A stretch of DNA of 64,000 bases from Ectobius pallidus (taxonomy: Eukaryota > Arthropoda > Insecta > Blattodea > Ectobiidae): contig CAXKWD010000005.1 in assembly GCA_964059195.1 (NCBI GenBank), positions 46,639,825-46,703,824 on the forward strand. Reading direction: 5' to 3'. A program made the position numbers and the translations under genes. Of the stretch, positions 1-13,760 are shown piece after piece (the first letter of the stretch is position 1; each line of letters starts with the position of its first letter). Under the pieces are notes generated by a model. It had not been told where the DNA came from. It did not search any database and saw only the letters and a program-made list of their open reading frames with translations.

Positions 1-839
1 CTAGTCTCTATATAAGCGGCTTTGTCCTGTCTAAATACTTTCTCAACGTTTATATAAATAATTATGTGTTAGTTTAATTGTAAATGAATATGCTTGAAAT
101 TTCCAACATTATATAAGGCCTATTATAGACTATATTTTAGATAATACGATAATTTTGTTTATGCCAAATATGAATTTGAAATATTCCATTAAATGTTAAT
201 TTAAGTAAAAAATTTGAAACAAATTTCATATCTTCTTCATTTAGTTCATATATGGGCATTTACTGGTTCACGAACCACTTGTGGTTCTTGACCTTCCCGC
301 ATAAGACACAAGATGGCATTGCGGACATTCGGTGTACGTGGTGGATTGTTCCCATGCATGAGTCATAATCTCTTTGCAAGCAGTGACGGGACGCGACACA
401 GTTCCGATTGGAAAGTCGTTATGACACATTCTAAGCCTTTGTATAATGAAGTAATTGCACACGTAAAAGAATAGTAAGAAGAGTAAAATTGTTTGTATTA
501 TTTGTTTCTTGTAGTGTATATTAAAAAGTGAAATTAGTGTTTCCCTCAGAATGAGCAACGCCACTGTACTTATTGTCTGTTTGTGTCTCCATCTACTCGT
601 TCTTTTAGAACTATGTCTAAGTTGACAAAGTTTGCGGGTTGCGTGTCAATGGATAGGAGTTTGCCCATGACTGATTTAGTTAAACAATCATAACCACGAG
701 GGCGTGTAAAAATCTGTAGACGTCTTCTATTCCTTAGAATTTACCTAGGATATTGTATATCAGAATATAGCATTGGTACTTTCTAGTTTCGATTATGTTT
801 TTTTTAAATATAATTTTCAAAATATAATTTTTGTATGTC

Positions 840-1010
840 TGAACTGACCCCGAACACGAGCTATGCTCATGCGGGGCAAATAATACTCTATTCAAATTGT
901 ACAAATTGTGTGTATATTATTTGTATTTGTAATAATTTTGTATCAATTTGTATTTTTTAATTTGTAATAAACTTAATAATTTGTAATTTGTAATTTGTAA
1001 CATTAGCTTA
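840..1010 (+). repeat. Possible non-LTR retrotransposon 3' tail: GC hairpin plus TTTGTAA repeats
   Basis: A GC-rich potential stem-loop at 848-876 (CCCCG paired with CGGGG, and inside it GAGC with GCTC around TAT) stands in AT-rich DNA. It is followed by a run of degenerate TTTGTAA units that become regular near 980-1000. A 3' hairpin followed by a short tandem tail is typical of LINE 3' ends. No coding remnant was recognised just upstream, so family and orientation are tentative. Confidence 0.35.
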
Positions 1011-4000
1011 CCATCAGAATTTTATGCAAATTTTGAAATTTTTGTGAAAACATATAAAGGATAAATATAATTAATACGTGAAAATAAATTCAAAAGAAAA
1101 CTGAAAAGAAGTAATCAATTATGAATAGAAGAAGACTTTTGAACCTAGGAAAGTGCTAAAACCAACGAAGTTAATTACACAACAAAAGCACGAAGGAGAA
1201 TTGTCTTCTAAGTAAAGCTGTTACATGATAAAATATTGATAACATAAAGTATACATGCCAGTACACAAGTAAGAATTTTTATTCTGTTATTGACAGATGC
1301 ATACATAGGCATGCTTTATTAAGTTTGGATAGAGTCCACAGAGAATGAACCTAAGTAATTTGTAACATCATAATTTAAACGAAACTTGATGTGCGGCACA
1401 ATATTATTTTAGGTGTGATAGCTACTCACATTACACTATTTAAATAATTTAAATTATAAATTGGATGATTTACCAATATATCTTATTAAAATTTCGTGAG
1501 TCAAGTTCTCTCATGCCATAATCTATCAGATAGCATATTATAAAATTAGTTTCTTTGAGACAATCATGAATTAATAGTTATTTAAAACGTCTCTGCTTTT
1601 ACCTCCTATATGCTATTTATATATAGTTCTTAATACACTCTGCACACCATACGAAATTACCTCAATGCTAATATAATGTGATGTAATAGAATGGTATGTC
1701 GATAAGCTGAACACTGGGAAGCCCATCTTTCTTTCACATGTTAAAAACAAAATCATAATTCTCTGGTGTAAAATAATTTTTGTATATAGAGAGATCGTAA
1801 GTAGGTCTACAGCAACTTAACAAAAATAATTGAGAAAATTAATTTGTGGCCCAGATTTTGAAAACATAAGGCCCAAAATTAGGTTTTACTAAAATCATTA
1901 CATGTAAGCAATTTACTTGTAAAGAATTCTCTACAAATTATTTAAAACGGAATTTTGATATTAGTCACTAACTTCATTTATAACACAAGCAATTAATTTT
2001 TTTTCACTTAAAGAGACATACGTGCAGTTTTTCCAACGAAAACAAGTATCAAAATTCCAGAGAAAGATTCCGAATAGTTTATAGAATGTTGGATCCAAAT
2101 TTCATTGATGTTTCTGTAACAGTTCAGAATATATATTAATTTTATTATGGCAATGTGGCAAAGCAATGCAGTTACAGCAAAAAACAATCAAATAGTAGCA
2201 AGTTCATCAAGGATCTTCCTTTGAGACATCATTGGGATTTTCTTTCTGAGCTGTTGCCCTTTATGGCTTCATCTTCCACTTTGGCAACATGGTTTATGCA
2301 TTCTTCTTTTTTTATTTCTGTATATACATAACCCATGTTGTTGAGTTATTATTAATTTGCTGGGCAGGGAGACTTTCATAAGCAACACTGCAAAAAAGTG
2401 GTGCAAAGGATCTTTAAAAATAGCATCTCAATATCCAATAAGAGCTCCAAATACGCAAAAATTTTACGCAATGTAATCTACACATGTCATGGAATATTTT
2501 AAAGCGAGGTTTTGAATTTCCTTATCTTTCACCCAAAATACCGTCTATCCCACTTAAGAAGGAAACTAATGCTCAGCATTGAATTTTAAATTAATCGTGA
2601 AATTTTAAAACATGTTAAAATATTAACACAGAAAGCTTAGGTTTGCGACTACGTGTCTGTAAGGTCCCTACACATATCCGTGTAAGAGAATAGAAGTGAA
2701 AGTAATATTGTTATACAATATAATATCAAATGTACGTAAATATTGTAACATGTAGGCCCTACTAGAAGTTGTTTATCCAATTTACATGAAATTGTATTAC
2801 GAGTTCATACGAGCTGATATAATAATAGCCGAATGCTGCTTCAGTGCTTCAGTGTATATCTAAATAACATTCAAATCGTAACTAACTCAAAGACTCCTTG
2901 TCTGTTTGTGTCATTATAATATGCTTACAAACATTCCATAACTACGACAAATTGAAGAAAATTTTACTCCTGAGCGATTCCAATTAAAATCACTCCAGTC
3001 CGATGGATTGGCGTAGTTCCTCGGTATCACAGAAACGTTCACAATAAGCTATTTAAGGAGGAACTAGAAATATTCTAAACGTAATTAAGTTATTTACATG
3101 CAATAACAGATGCTTTAAATGATTAATTCCCTATTCTGTACTTGTAGGTACAACCAGGCATTTTTTCTTTACAAGTTATAAAAACACGCAATTGCTCTGT
3201 ATGGGAATGTGAAGAAAGAGAAAAAATGTTTAGTGTAAGGAAAGTCATTTGGCAGTTACATATTAAAGTTACAATTTTTTTCCAATTTCAGTTAGAATAA
3301 ATAAGGGAGTTTGCGGTAAATTTTAGTTAAATGAGGTAATTTGTGTTAGTATGGCTACTGTATATTTATGGTAGATAAATGGTCAAATATTTACTTTAAT
3401 AATTAACTAGTACCAGTTGGCCTATCATTTTGTCATACAAATTATAAAATGCAGTGTTGAAAACTGTTTTACTTTGAACATATTTACTGATCTACACAAA
3501 CCGTCTGTTAATTAAATGGTTTAACATAGATCAAATAGCCGAAAATGTTTTGGTGACTTATTTCCTACGGAACCCTTGAAATGTGAAGGCAGTAGCTCCC
3601 TCCAGAAGTTTCTCTTTTCCATCCTTCTAGGCCTATAGAAGCAAAATGACACTGCAGGTAAAATAAAATTGTACTTATTAAATTGATTACAACCAACGGC
3701 AGTTATGACAACATACGGGAACAATATAAAATGTAATTACTTAATAATATAATCTGAATGGAATAATTTACATTAATTTTCAGTTACCTTACCATAGTTG
3801 TGCACAATTTAAGACGATTTCGCGTTTATGTCTTGTACGCTATTAAACTTTTAAAGAGAGCGACTTAAACGGTATCTTGAAACACTACCTCTGCTATTGT
3901 GATGTCTGTGAAGACGACACATGTATCATGCACTGTATACTAGTGCTTGATATAGAGCGGCAAGTCGATATCTTTTCCAGGTAGCAGGAAGAAAAATGGC

Positions 4001-6704
4001 CACCATAGCCCAAGTTCTGAACGACGAAATCAGCGAGCGAACCATCTAAAGACTTCGCGGCACACGTAACAGGTGTAAAAACAAAACCGGAAATAGACGA
4101 TGCTTACAAAAACCGGAATTTAGACTAACCGATAGTTTGACACACCCTCTCATGCTCCTGAGGAAAACCGAGCACAAAATGGGAAATTGCCCTAAGTGCT
4201 GGGCCACTATGGATGAACCCTCATAATAGCCGATCCGAGTGAGGTTTTCTCGGGGTTTCCCCTCACTTTATCAGGTGAATATCTGATCAGAGACATGAAC
4301 CCCACAAGACAGATGACTGAACATAGCAAAAATACATAGTTATAATAGTGCTGAAGTAAACAGCCAGCTCAACACACCTTTCCACATTGATTTAAAGCAT
4401 ACAAGAAGGGAAAATGGAGCAAAAGAACAAATGCACCAAAAAAGTAGTTGTGACCGGAGTATGGCCTATAGTCGAGGCTCAGAGTTTAGTGGAGGGCAAA
4501 AAGAAAAAGTATCGTGGAATATGAAACTGTAAAGTTAAGTCTTCACGAACTCCATTAGACCTACATTGCGATTCCTAACATCTGTAGGCTACTATGTTTC
4601 GAACTGAGGTTTATTTTACTTATTTATTTATTTTTTGCAAAGCATACTTTTGAGTTATGCTTCTATGAAGAAATTTATACAGAAAACACTGCATACGTTG
4701 ATTTGGCTTCAGTGGAAAGATGAAACGATTAACATTTTGTGTCAGATAAACTGAACTACTTTCATAAAATGTTACGGATATTTCTATATTTTGATATAAG
4801 TTATAGTTTTCCGTGGGAATGGTGGCTATAAAAATCATACAACTTATGGACCTAGGTCTTATTATAACTACATAATGATTTAGTTGTACAGAATCATTAC
4901 TGTCTGCTTTAAGTATAAATTGTTGGTTTAATATTAGCGTGTCAGTATTTTGTGCTACACGGCTAGATGATGCATGGTACATCTAGCCACAATTAAAAAA
5001 AATAATTAATTAAATATTTTAATTTCCAATCTTCTATTAATCAATTATTTAATGGATCTGATCAACGTGTATTGTTGGTAACTAATTACTCCGAACAGAA
5101 AAAGTCGGTCGAAGCATAGGACTTAGGGTCTTCATCCAAGTCTATGCAGTGTAAAAGAGAACAAACTTTAAGCACTTACCCAATAGCGATTACTCGGTTT
5201 TATATTTTGCCAAAAGTATGAACAAGGGTATAACATGATTCAGAACACATGTTATAATATCATATCATATTATACTTACTATAAAAATCGAATGGTTCGT
5301 CTCTGTCTGTTACGATTTGTCCCAAAGCTATAAATGTGATAGAGCTGAAATTTAGTATACACATAGTTTCTACGCCCAGAAAAATTATAGGACTAGTCCT
5401 TCACTCGTCTCCACTATTTCACATAACATGATTGTAATTCAGTATCAGTTAAAATAGCCGCAGTCATGACCGCATGACACATACATAACAAATAAACATG
5501 TATATCAAAATCCATGGCCTATCGTAAAACCGAATGTATTTTTTCTCTTCCTGTTCAAATGTAAATGCATGTTATATGTTACTTGACATTTATTATTTGA
5601 CTTTAAAACCCCAAGCTACGATACAGTGCACTAGTCCCTAACTAATGTAAAGCAATTTGAAATTGAATTTAATGTCTTATATTCAAGAAAGTGATGCAAT
5701 CTAGTAATAGTTCAATGGCAACGACATGTTATGACATGTTATGGAATCATCTGGCTATAAATATCCTTGGATGTTCTTCATCAATTTAATTTCAATATTA
5801 TATTTAAAGAAATTTACTCTTTAAGAAGTATACACTCAAAGTAGGAATTTTCAGTTATTTCTTCACTCTCTGAGCGTTGGGCAACGTTTCTTCTAGCATC
5901 TATGTCTAATCTCTTTTGCCAGACTTAATCAGACTAATTTTTTTAGCGCAGACGACATTGCTCTACCTTTTGATCAAATATTTGATAACAACACACACAC
6001 ATAGGATGCACATTTAGATATTACGGTACCGAAAGACTAAAGAAAAAACTTATCGAAATTTTGGGAGAACGTCAGGCACATTAAAAACGAAGCTGGCCTA
6101 CCGTTGTTCCTCTTGATGTTTCTCGGGTGAGGCTAAAAACTTTGGAAAATACTTTTATGCTCTTACGAAAAACGGGTAATCGCCTAGTATTCAATAAAAT
6201 TTACAAAACATATTTTAAGGAGAAGGTACACCTTCCAAGGACCAAACTGAAGATTTTAATTACTTTTTGTAGTAACTTATGCTTCCTTCCTTAATTTTGT
6301 AAAAAAATACTAATCACGTAATACTTCCTGACTTATGATCATAAACGTTTGGACAAACTTTTTCTTGTTCTCTTTAGATTCATTTCTCTAAGTTTGTCGC
6401 TTGTTTTTCGTAACTTCGATTATTCAAAGTGTTTGCATCATAACAAAACAAAACAAAAACAAAGAAAAAAGATTCTAGATTTTTATGTTGTGTAGGATGT
6501 GTACAACAAAATGTTGTAGGATTTTTTTTCTGTAAAACTTATACTTTATTTTTAAAATAGCCTATTTGCTTCTTAATATTTACACTCATTCGGTTTCTGT
6601 TGCTAATAGTTTAATTTAAAATAGTCCTAATACGTTTGAGGTGTCGGCACTGCTAATAATATTTAAAAAAATGTATGAAATGTAAATCAAACAACTGAGA
6701 ACGC
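1011..6704. other. AT-rich intronic sequence, nothing recognised
   Basis: Short open frames here (for example 3521-3724 and 4620-4982 on the minus strand) have no recognisable motif and look like chance. I see no repeat unit, RNA gene or exon. Confidence 0.5.
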
Positions 6705-6711
6705 TCTAGCA

Positions 6712-6970
6712 CAGCGTTTCTCAACCTATGGTCCGCGGACCACGGGTGGTCCGCGAAGATGTGCAGATGGTCCTCAGACATAATTAAAAGAATATCAAAA
6801 AGCAAGTGGAAAGTAAAGAAGTAAAACTTTTTCACACATTTCATTATAATGACCTATAATTAACACCCCAAATAATATTCTTTTAAAAATGGGATGTAAA
6901 ATTAGGGGTCCGTAAATTTTTTTAGACATTTTAGTGGTCCTCGGGTTCAAAAAGGTTGAGAAACTCTGCA
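6712..6970. mobile_element. hAT-type MITE (about 260 bp)
   Basis: The left end reads CAGCGTTTCTCAACC and the right end, reverse-complemented, reads CAGAGTTTCTCAACC, giving clear terminal inverted repeats. TCTAGCA flanks both sides (6705-6711 and 6972-6978). With one mismatched base it extends to 8 bp, the target-duplication length of hAT elements. Subterminal GGTCCGCGGACC is itself palindromic. No coding capacity is present, so this is a non-autonomous copy. The CAGnGTTTCTCAACC terminus is common among hAT MITEs. Confidence 0.85.
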
Positions 6971-7340
6971 GTCTAGCATGATAACCCTTTCAGAGTGCAA
7001 AAGATGCATGTGACACATAGGCTACATTATAATTCGTAAATAGTCCCTCTTAAAAAAGGGTTTAAAAAGTCTTAGGTATATTTCGTAATATAGATCTAAT
7101 GCAGATTACCTATGCAGAATATTTAAATAAATCTAATAATTTTGAGTTATAAAATATTTATTTCACTAATTGTGCATTGGTCAAAAGGGTTATATTATAA
7201 TAATCAAATTATTATCAAAAATAATAAAATAATTTTTAAATGTTAATTCATAGACTTTCTGTCTACTATTGCTTTATTTTAAATATTAATTCATATAAGA
7301 CAACAAACAGTATATTTTGGAATTTATACCCATAAGATAA

Positions 7341-7364
7341 CATATATATATATATATATATATT
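7341..7364. repeat. (AT)n microsatellite
   Basis: About eleven uninterrupted TA dinucleotides. Confidence 0.95.
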
Positions 7365-9800
7365 TTAACTATTGACGATTCTTCTACAACATATACTTAA
7401 AAAAATTGTCTTGTGTAGGCTATGTATCAAATATGTTATGAGATATGGTAATAAATTAAAATAGGTATTATAAACTATCTAGTAATTCTCCGTCAGCACC
7501 CTAACACTTCAATATAAATATAAAAACTAGTGCATTAAGGTAGACAATATTTAATAATAACAAATTAATTTTTATTGTAAGAACAAGTATTCAGCATTCC
7601 TACGTGAATTGCATATAATTTACTGAATGATAACGGAAGATTATTTGGTATAATGTTTTGTTCTGAGAATTAATTAATATATTGTTGTGTTGTTTGTAAA
7701 ATGCTATATTATACTGTTGAATTACAGGAGATATTACAGTACAATATGAGATATAGCTGTTGAATATTCAGTGAGCTTAGCTCAATACAAAGTTACAGAA
7801 CTTACCACCCGTGAGCGCTGCAAGCTATTTCTAGCTACTGCTACCACCTAGCGAACAAGACGCTAACTACTATTGCAAGAACTCCACCGTGAGCAGAATC
7901 ATTGAACTACGAAATGAGGTGAAGTATATTAAAAATGCGTAGAATTGGAAAAGGGGAGAATGATGTGAACAGATGAAGCGAAGAAAGAGAATAAGGATAT
8001 CTGAAATGTTGGAATTGAAATTCATGAGTTGCATGTGATAGGATTTGATGTTTTCTGGGATCAATAAATCATAACATTGAAAGCAGAGAATAGGATGAGG
8101 TTGAGAGAAGAATATTGAGAAACATTTTCTTTCATTTTTTATTTTTATTTCGGCCATGATTTTCTGTTGTTCGCTGAAGTTTTCTTGCAGTAGGTCATAA
8201 ATGTATCATTATAGGAATGTAAAGAACAATTGCGTTAGAATATGCAAGAATAGAATAAAAACAACAACCTTTATTTTAAATAACACTCTAAAAGATTGAT
8301 GTACCATATCGTAAGATTATGTGCTATCATTTCGACTTCAGTACGTTTATTTTATTGCGTCATAAATATATTTGACTTTTTAAAAATGCATCTGTCGTAA
8401 TATTCCCTGGCCGTGTGTTTACTGAGTACATCCATTATGCTTACTTTTAATGGATTTAACATTATAATGTATAATATAATATAAAATTTCTATTTTATTT
8501 TCGTTTCTTTTCTCTCTTCCCTATGTATTCTCTTCTATTAAGTTATATACTAATAAAAGAATAATAATGTAAATTAAGGAGCTGTTATCTTTTGAGATCA
8601 CTCGTTATAATATATTACAAATAATCTAAAAAAAGTTGAATGATGAAGTACTAGTTTTTCAAATTCGAGTTACCAATTCATTTTGGACTACTAATACGAA
8701 GAACTTTATAATCATAGTGTGAATGTTCTAAATCGTTGCTGAAAGGAACGATGCTATGGGTTCGAGTGAAATACTACACACAGAAATGGGATTTGAGCAT
8801 CTGCAACGCCGAGACGGGGTTTTGGTATTGACAGGTGGTTTTCACACTTCATTACGTGTACTCTGATATTATAATCCAGGGAATTGCTTACCATATTACT
8901 GTTATGGAGGAACACAATCCCACAGAATGTTGTTTGTATTTCTCATACGTTCCTCACATTTGTAATTGTAGGGCAATTTTGGATCGTTTATCTTCTGAAA
9001 CATTTCAGAATAAACTGTACGGAAAAATTTTAGCCATGCTTTCACTCATATCTTATTCCTAATTTTGTAATTGGGAATTCCGTTTCTTATTGTACCCTAA
9101 TGAATAGATCGTTAAAATTAAAATTATTGTCAATATAGGCCTACGATTGCTTCACTTGTGTGAAAATAAAGTTGAATGCCTGTGTGTGAAGGTTAATTTT
9201 TAAGGAAAGATGAAGTAATGTAATACAGACACCAAAAGGGCAACAAAAGAAAATTTACATTAAATTTATCGTGGGAAAATAGTGAAATGTATTCGCAGGA
9301 ACGATAAAAATGTTTTTTCCCTAAATTTATTAGTAAACTTAAAAAATTAAAGAATATGTATATATATATTATTGTGCCAATTTCTATAATCGTACGTTAT
9401 AGACTAATTTTATACTGATTTTATCATTTTTAATGTTGAGAAAGTATAACATTAGTCATTATCATAATTGTTTGAGCATTGTAAGTAAATTACTAATTGA
9501 AAAATGTAGAGGGAATCTCAGTACTAAAAATAATAGAATGTGGTGCAAATTCTACACAATTAAATTGATCAACTCCTCAAATGTTTCCGGTAACAAAACC
9601 GTCTGATATTTTAGAAGTATTGAAGTTTCTCTTCATCTAGTGAAAAGTGATTCTTTGATGTCACTAGAATAATATATCGTATTCAAATTTTAAAGTGTTA
9701 ATTCGTTTTAAACAATTCGTCGAACAAACCTGACTTATAGCTTCATTTAGGAAAAGGTGTCACTCGAGAATAGAATATTATTCAAATGTGTTTAAATTGA
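7365..9800. other. AT-rich intronic sequence, nothing recognised
   Basis: Open frames at 7870-8157 (minus) and 8835-9062 (plus) carry no family motif. No splice-flanked exon or repeat structure is apparent. Confidence 0.5.
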
Positions 9801-10004
9801 GAAGCGTCAGCCTGTTCGGAACAAAATTTGCACACTAAATAGTACAAGAAAGTTGTGAAATAATTTTACTTTCTTTAAGGGTAGTACAGTGGTAGTAATC
9901 AGAGTTGAGAGCCAGATGCGCATGAGGGGAAGTATTGCATGAGGGAGGAAGCTTGGGAAGGGGTAAGAATGTTGAACTGCACTAGTGAGAAGGGAAGCGA
10001 TTAT

Positions 10005-10190
10005 AACAAGGTCTCTCGTTTCTAAACTACTTGTATATTGCAAAAACTGTTCTCGGGTTTCCAGTCGGGTAGTTATTGAAGTACATTCTGAGCTTTCGGC
10101 GACTGTCTGCGTCGTCATCTTCGGAGAAGTGAGATCCAGAGGTTGTGGTGTTGTATATATACCCATGGCAGGACTAGTCAGATGCAGTCG
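10005..10190 (-). repeat. Possible retroelement 3' fragment
   Basis: On the minus strand this reads ...TSPKMTTQTVAESSE... in an open frame spanning 9807-10166. The local base composition is clearly more GC-rich than its surroundings. The phrase pattern recalls tails found downstream of LINE or Penelope-like elements, but I cannot name the family. It may belong with the tRNA-like repeat that follows at 10330. Confidence 0.3.
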
Positions 10191-10329
10191 TGGATTCTGA
10201 TCGGTCGTATATTATACGGTCTTACCGCACAGAAAGCAACAACACTACTGGCTCATACACCCCTCCACGCGATAGGAATCCTTAACCACATACACACTAT
10301 GTTCTTTATAGTAGGGATGATATAGTCGA

Positions 10330-10510
10330 ATTCGCACTGATTTCCTGTCTCCTGGTTTCTGGGTTCGATCCGTGCTCAGGACAATGGCATTTATACGGCA
10401 GTCCGACGTCTATAGATTTATAGGCATAGAAATTAACTCCTACGAGACAAAATTCCAGTGCAAGGGTGAAGCTCGCAGGCCCAAGTAGTGATACCCAACC
10501 GACATTAAAT
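10330..10510 (+). repeat. SINE-like repeat with a tRNA B-box
   Basis: It contains GGGTTCGATCC, a near-perfect internal RNA polymerase III B-box, in a short GC-richer island. No complete cloverleaf can be drawn, so this is a SINE or SINE fragment and not a tRNA gene. Confidence 0.45.
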
Positions 10511-11699
10511 GATCATAAAAAAGAAGACAACAAATTAGATGCATAAGATTGTTATTATTATGTTTCATGCGGGTGTTATGTAAAAACTAAATAACTGATT
10601 ATATTGGTACTTTCCCACTAAAACCATTTAATACTTCAATTCAATTATAGGACTTAAGATATTACTTCTTACAACATACCACGTTTTTATAAACATCAAA
10701 TTACAATAAAGATTTTAGGATTCTCTAGTTTATTGCATACATTTTCACCCTTTCTTTGAAACCTAATCTTGTCAGAACTTAATGAGATCTTTACAACTGA
10801 AGATTTTGTAAAGAAGATAATAAAAGGGAAGGGAAAATACGCAAAATTACTTCTTTAATTTTTTCTTGTAATTCTTAATTCTTTCTCGCTCGCCTTGTGA
10901 TGGATATTTCATTATAAACTCTACTTGAGATGTTATTTAAAAAGTTTCGTTCTGGTGGGTTCATTTTCTTGACATTTTCCATTATTAATTCTATTTTTTC
11001 TCTCTCTGCCTGTTTTCTTTTCCCGAGTCTTCTGGATGTTTTATGTTACCCAGGAGATCGTGATACGTAAACGTTACACATGAAGCACAATATTCAACTC
11101 TTTCTTTTATAACAAACGTGCAACTTCCTATAGAAGAATTCCATATTTAATGACATATATAAAATTATTACATCGAAGAACACGCACAATAGATCAGATC
11201 GATTCATTAAGCTTACGGAAGAACAGAGGTCTAAAGTTAGATAAGCATATGTGAAAGAATATGTGGGTAGTGTTATCTGTCAAAGCTCACTATATTGCAA
11301 TTTCTAAAGCCGTGTATCAACACTGTAAAACAATATGTTGTCAGGAGAACTGATTTTCATTTGATACATTCAGTCTAATATACTATCACAAAATAGCCGC
11401 TAAATTAGGCATTACTCCTGTACCGTCAACCGATTAGGTCCAAAATCAATAGGCTTCTTCCCATGGACGGTATCAATGCGTATACAAAGTTTCATGAAAA
11501 TCCAATAAAGCGTAATTGAGTTATCAAGCGTACAGACATACGGACAGAGAGACAGTCATTTTCCTGTCCACCACACAATCCCATAAAGCACCATTCCTGT
11601 AATTAATAATAATGACGATGATGATAATAATAATAACAACAATAACGAAACAAGTTTTCAGCTATGTATTTTTCGTTTAAATTTCCAATAGAATGGGTA

Positions 11700-12650
11700 T
11701 CTCCTCTTGAAGAGAACTCCGGTGAGTCACCATAGCGACTGGAAAAACATCTACCTTAGTCCAGTCAAATGAAGGCAAGAAAGTCATTAAAAAATCTTGT
11801 AGTTTTGAAATTTGGCAGAGTTGTCGGGAAAAGTGTCCTGAACAGCACACTAGAAGTTCCCGTATACAACGTATACAATGTTTACAACGGTGCATCGTTG
11901 AGGAAAATATGTTATATACATAATTCAAGCTGATACAACTGCCTACAAGTTTGATCCTATACATTTTTTTCTATTCCCAATAGCTTTCGAGATATCCGCA
12001 AGCGAAGTAGCCTCATCCTTTCCGACTCACTTTGCCTACTAGCGCTTCACCCCATAGGTGTACAGCAATGCCCTCGTAAAAAAATTATAGGGAAATGATT
12101 TCCCTTTAAAATTAGTGGGCATTTGCTAATATGTCTCCAAATGTTCAAAAGTTATAGAAAATTTAAATTTCTGACAAATTTCGTGATTTCAAACCGAAAA
12201 TGTACATCGCACTTTCTCCTTATTTAGGGGTTATATTTTTGTATATAAGCCGTATATTGGTTATTTATATCGTGAAGCAAAGGGAGAAATATTACACAAC
12301 CATTAAAGTTGCATTTATTGAAAATCCGATCTCGGTACAAGCACAATAGGCTACAGTAATGGAAAATACACTATAGTCCAGGAAACAAAAGAAAAGTAAG
12401 GGGAAAATAATGTAGTTCTAAAATTTGTCAGAGAATGTCCTAAACAACATACTAAAATTTCACATGGATGGGAGGTGAGCAGCAGTGGGGGACGTTTAAA
12501 TGTCGTTTCTTTCAGTTTTCATTAAACACAAAAGAAAAACAATGGATTCTAGTAAAAACCGTTTTTGCACAAAATGTCCTTCAAAATTTATTTGAACCTT
12601 ACTTCTGTAGGTTTAATAGTTCAGGAAATAAAGGAAAATGAAGTATGACA
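11700..12650 (+). repeat. Copy 1 of a modular interspersed repeat family
   Basis: It shares ordered blocks with 14525-15345 (opposite orientation), 21483-22697 and, more weakly, 49900-50540. The shared blocks are a TTTGAAATTTGGCAGAG...GTCCTGAACA module (about 11805-11860), the phrase CAATAGCTTTCGAGATATCC, a block that reads CATCGCACTTTCTCC, and a second module after TAGTCCAGG at 12373. The right edge carries GTTCAGGAAATAAAGG next to the LINE fragment at 12650. I found no coding capacity. The copy is diverged, and its left limit is uncertain by tens of bases. Confidence 0.65.
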
Positions 12651-13760
12651 TGCTTACTTACTCAACGGCAATAGACAATTCCTAAGCGAGCTAAAGGAAT
12701 ATTATCTATTTTATGGAACCCGAAGGTTCATTGCCGCGCTTACCTGAGCCCGCTATTCAGCCCTATTCTGTGCTAACTGCATCCAACCATTCCTCTCAAA
12801 TCCTACTTCTCTTAAATCTATCCCAATATTGACCTTCCAACATCGTCTAGGTCTTCCAAGTGGTCTTTTCCCTCCAAATCTCCCAGTCAATGTATTTAAG
12901 TTATGTCTTTCCTCCCCATGTGAGCAACATGTCCAGCCAATTTCATCCCCCGTGATTTAATTGCTCTTACTGTATCCGATGACGAGTACAGGTTATGAAG
13001 CTCGTCGTCCTTATTTTCATCTCTCTTAGGCCCAAATATTTTCCTAAGCATTCTGCTTACGAATACTCTCAGATTATGTTCTTCCCAAAGAGTAAACGGC
13101 CATGTCTCACATCCATATAATACAACCGTCAGGATAATTGTCTTATAAATTTTTATTTTTAGATTTCTGGACGGAAGACGAGAAGATAAGAGTTTCTGCA
13201 CGGCATAAAATCAGGCATTTCCTGAATTGAGTCTACACTTAGCCTAATTTCTGCCTCAATATTATTTGTGTATCTACCTAGTAATTCTGGGGCACCCCGT
13301 AGCGTATGGTTGAGGCATTGCACTACAAACCGGAAGGTCGCGGGTTCGATCCCCGATGAGGTCGTTATAGTTTTTAATTGACCTAATCCTTCTGGTGGCA
13401 CTATGGTCCTGGGGTCGACGCAGCCTCCAGCAGAAATGAGTACCAGGAGCAATCCTGGGTGTAATTCGTAAGGCCGACAACCTTACCACATTCATGATCC
13501 GAATGTCTGAAATCTTGGAGCCTCAACTCCTGGAACCCTTTCGGCCTCCATGGCCTGTAAAAAGGAAAACTTTACTTTACTTACTGTACTTATTGCTCTA
13601 AGATATTTTATTTTCTCCACTTTTTCGGACCATTTACCGGCCATTCTATTAGTTTGTAGCGCATTATTTTGACGTTTCATGACTATATACTCAGTTTCTT
13701 TCTGTATTAATTGATGAAGTAAGGCATACTTCTGGAAATTCTTCTTCACATAGCCCTACA
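12650..13760 (-). mobile_element. LINE 3' fragment (reverse transcriptase C-terminal part), interrupted by a SINE
   Basis: On the minus strand, 13760-13600 encodes a stretch ending VEKIKYLRA. After the SINE, 13275-12896 encodes KIYKTIILTVVLYGCETWPF, REEH-like LWEEHNLRVF, RKIFGPKRDE and a stretch with AGHVAHMGR. These are hallmark phrases of the post-catalytic RT region of widespread insect endonuclease-reverse-transcriptase LINEs. Frameshifts separate the segments, and 12895-12650 holds the degraded C-terminus and 3' end in CTTACTTACT repeats. It is a dead 5'-truncated copy. The same family recurs at 61040-62115. The clade (RTE-like or CR1-like) is not resolved. Confidence 0.88.
13285..13590 (+). 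mobile_element. tRNA-derived SINE inserted in the LINE
   Basis: The head has a polymerase III A-box-like segment and the B-box GGGTTCGATCCC at about 13340. A family-specific body follows (ATTGACCTAATCCTTCTGGTGGC) and a TTTACTTTACTTAC tail. The LINE reading (KYLRA to TNNIEAEI) is broken exactly here, so the SINE inserted after the LINE. The repeat at 28530-28640 shares both the B-box region and the body phrase. Confidence 0.75.

Noticed and set aside
268..564. 98-residue minus-strand open frame with paired cysteines
   Set aside because: No family motif, no splice or start context and no repeat relation; length is within chance for the region.
8835..9062. 75-residue plus-strand frame, considered as an upstream neuroligin exon
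   Set aside because: No cholinesterase-family motif and no suitable flanking splice phases.
13320..13365. Candidate tRNA gene around GGGTTCGATCCC
   Set aside because: No full cloverleaf; sequence continues into a repeat body seen again at 28.6 kb.
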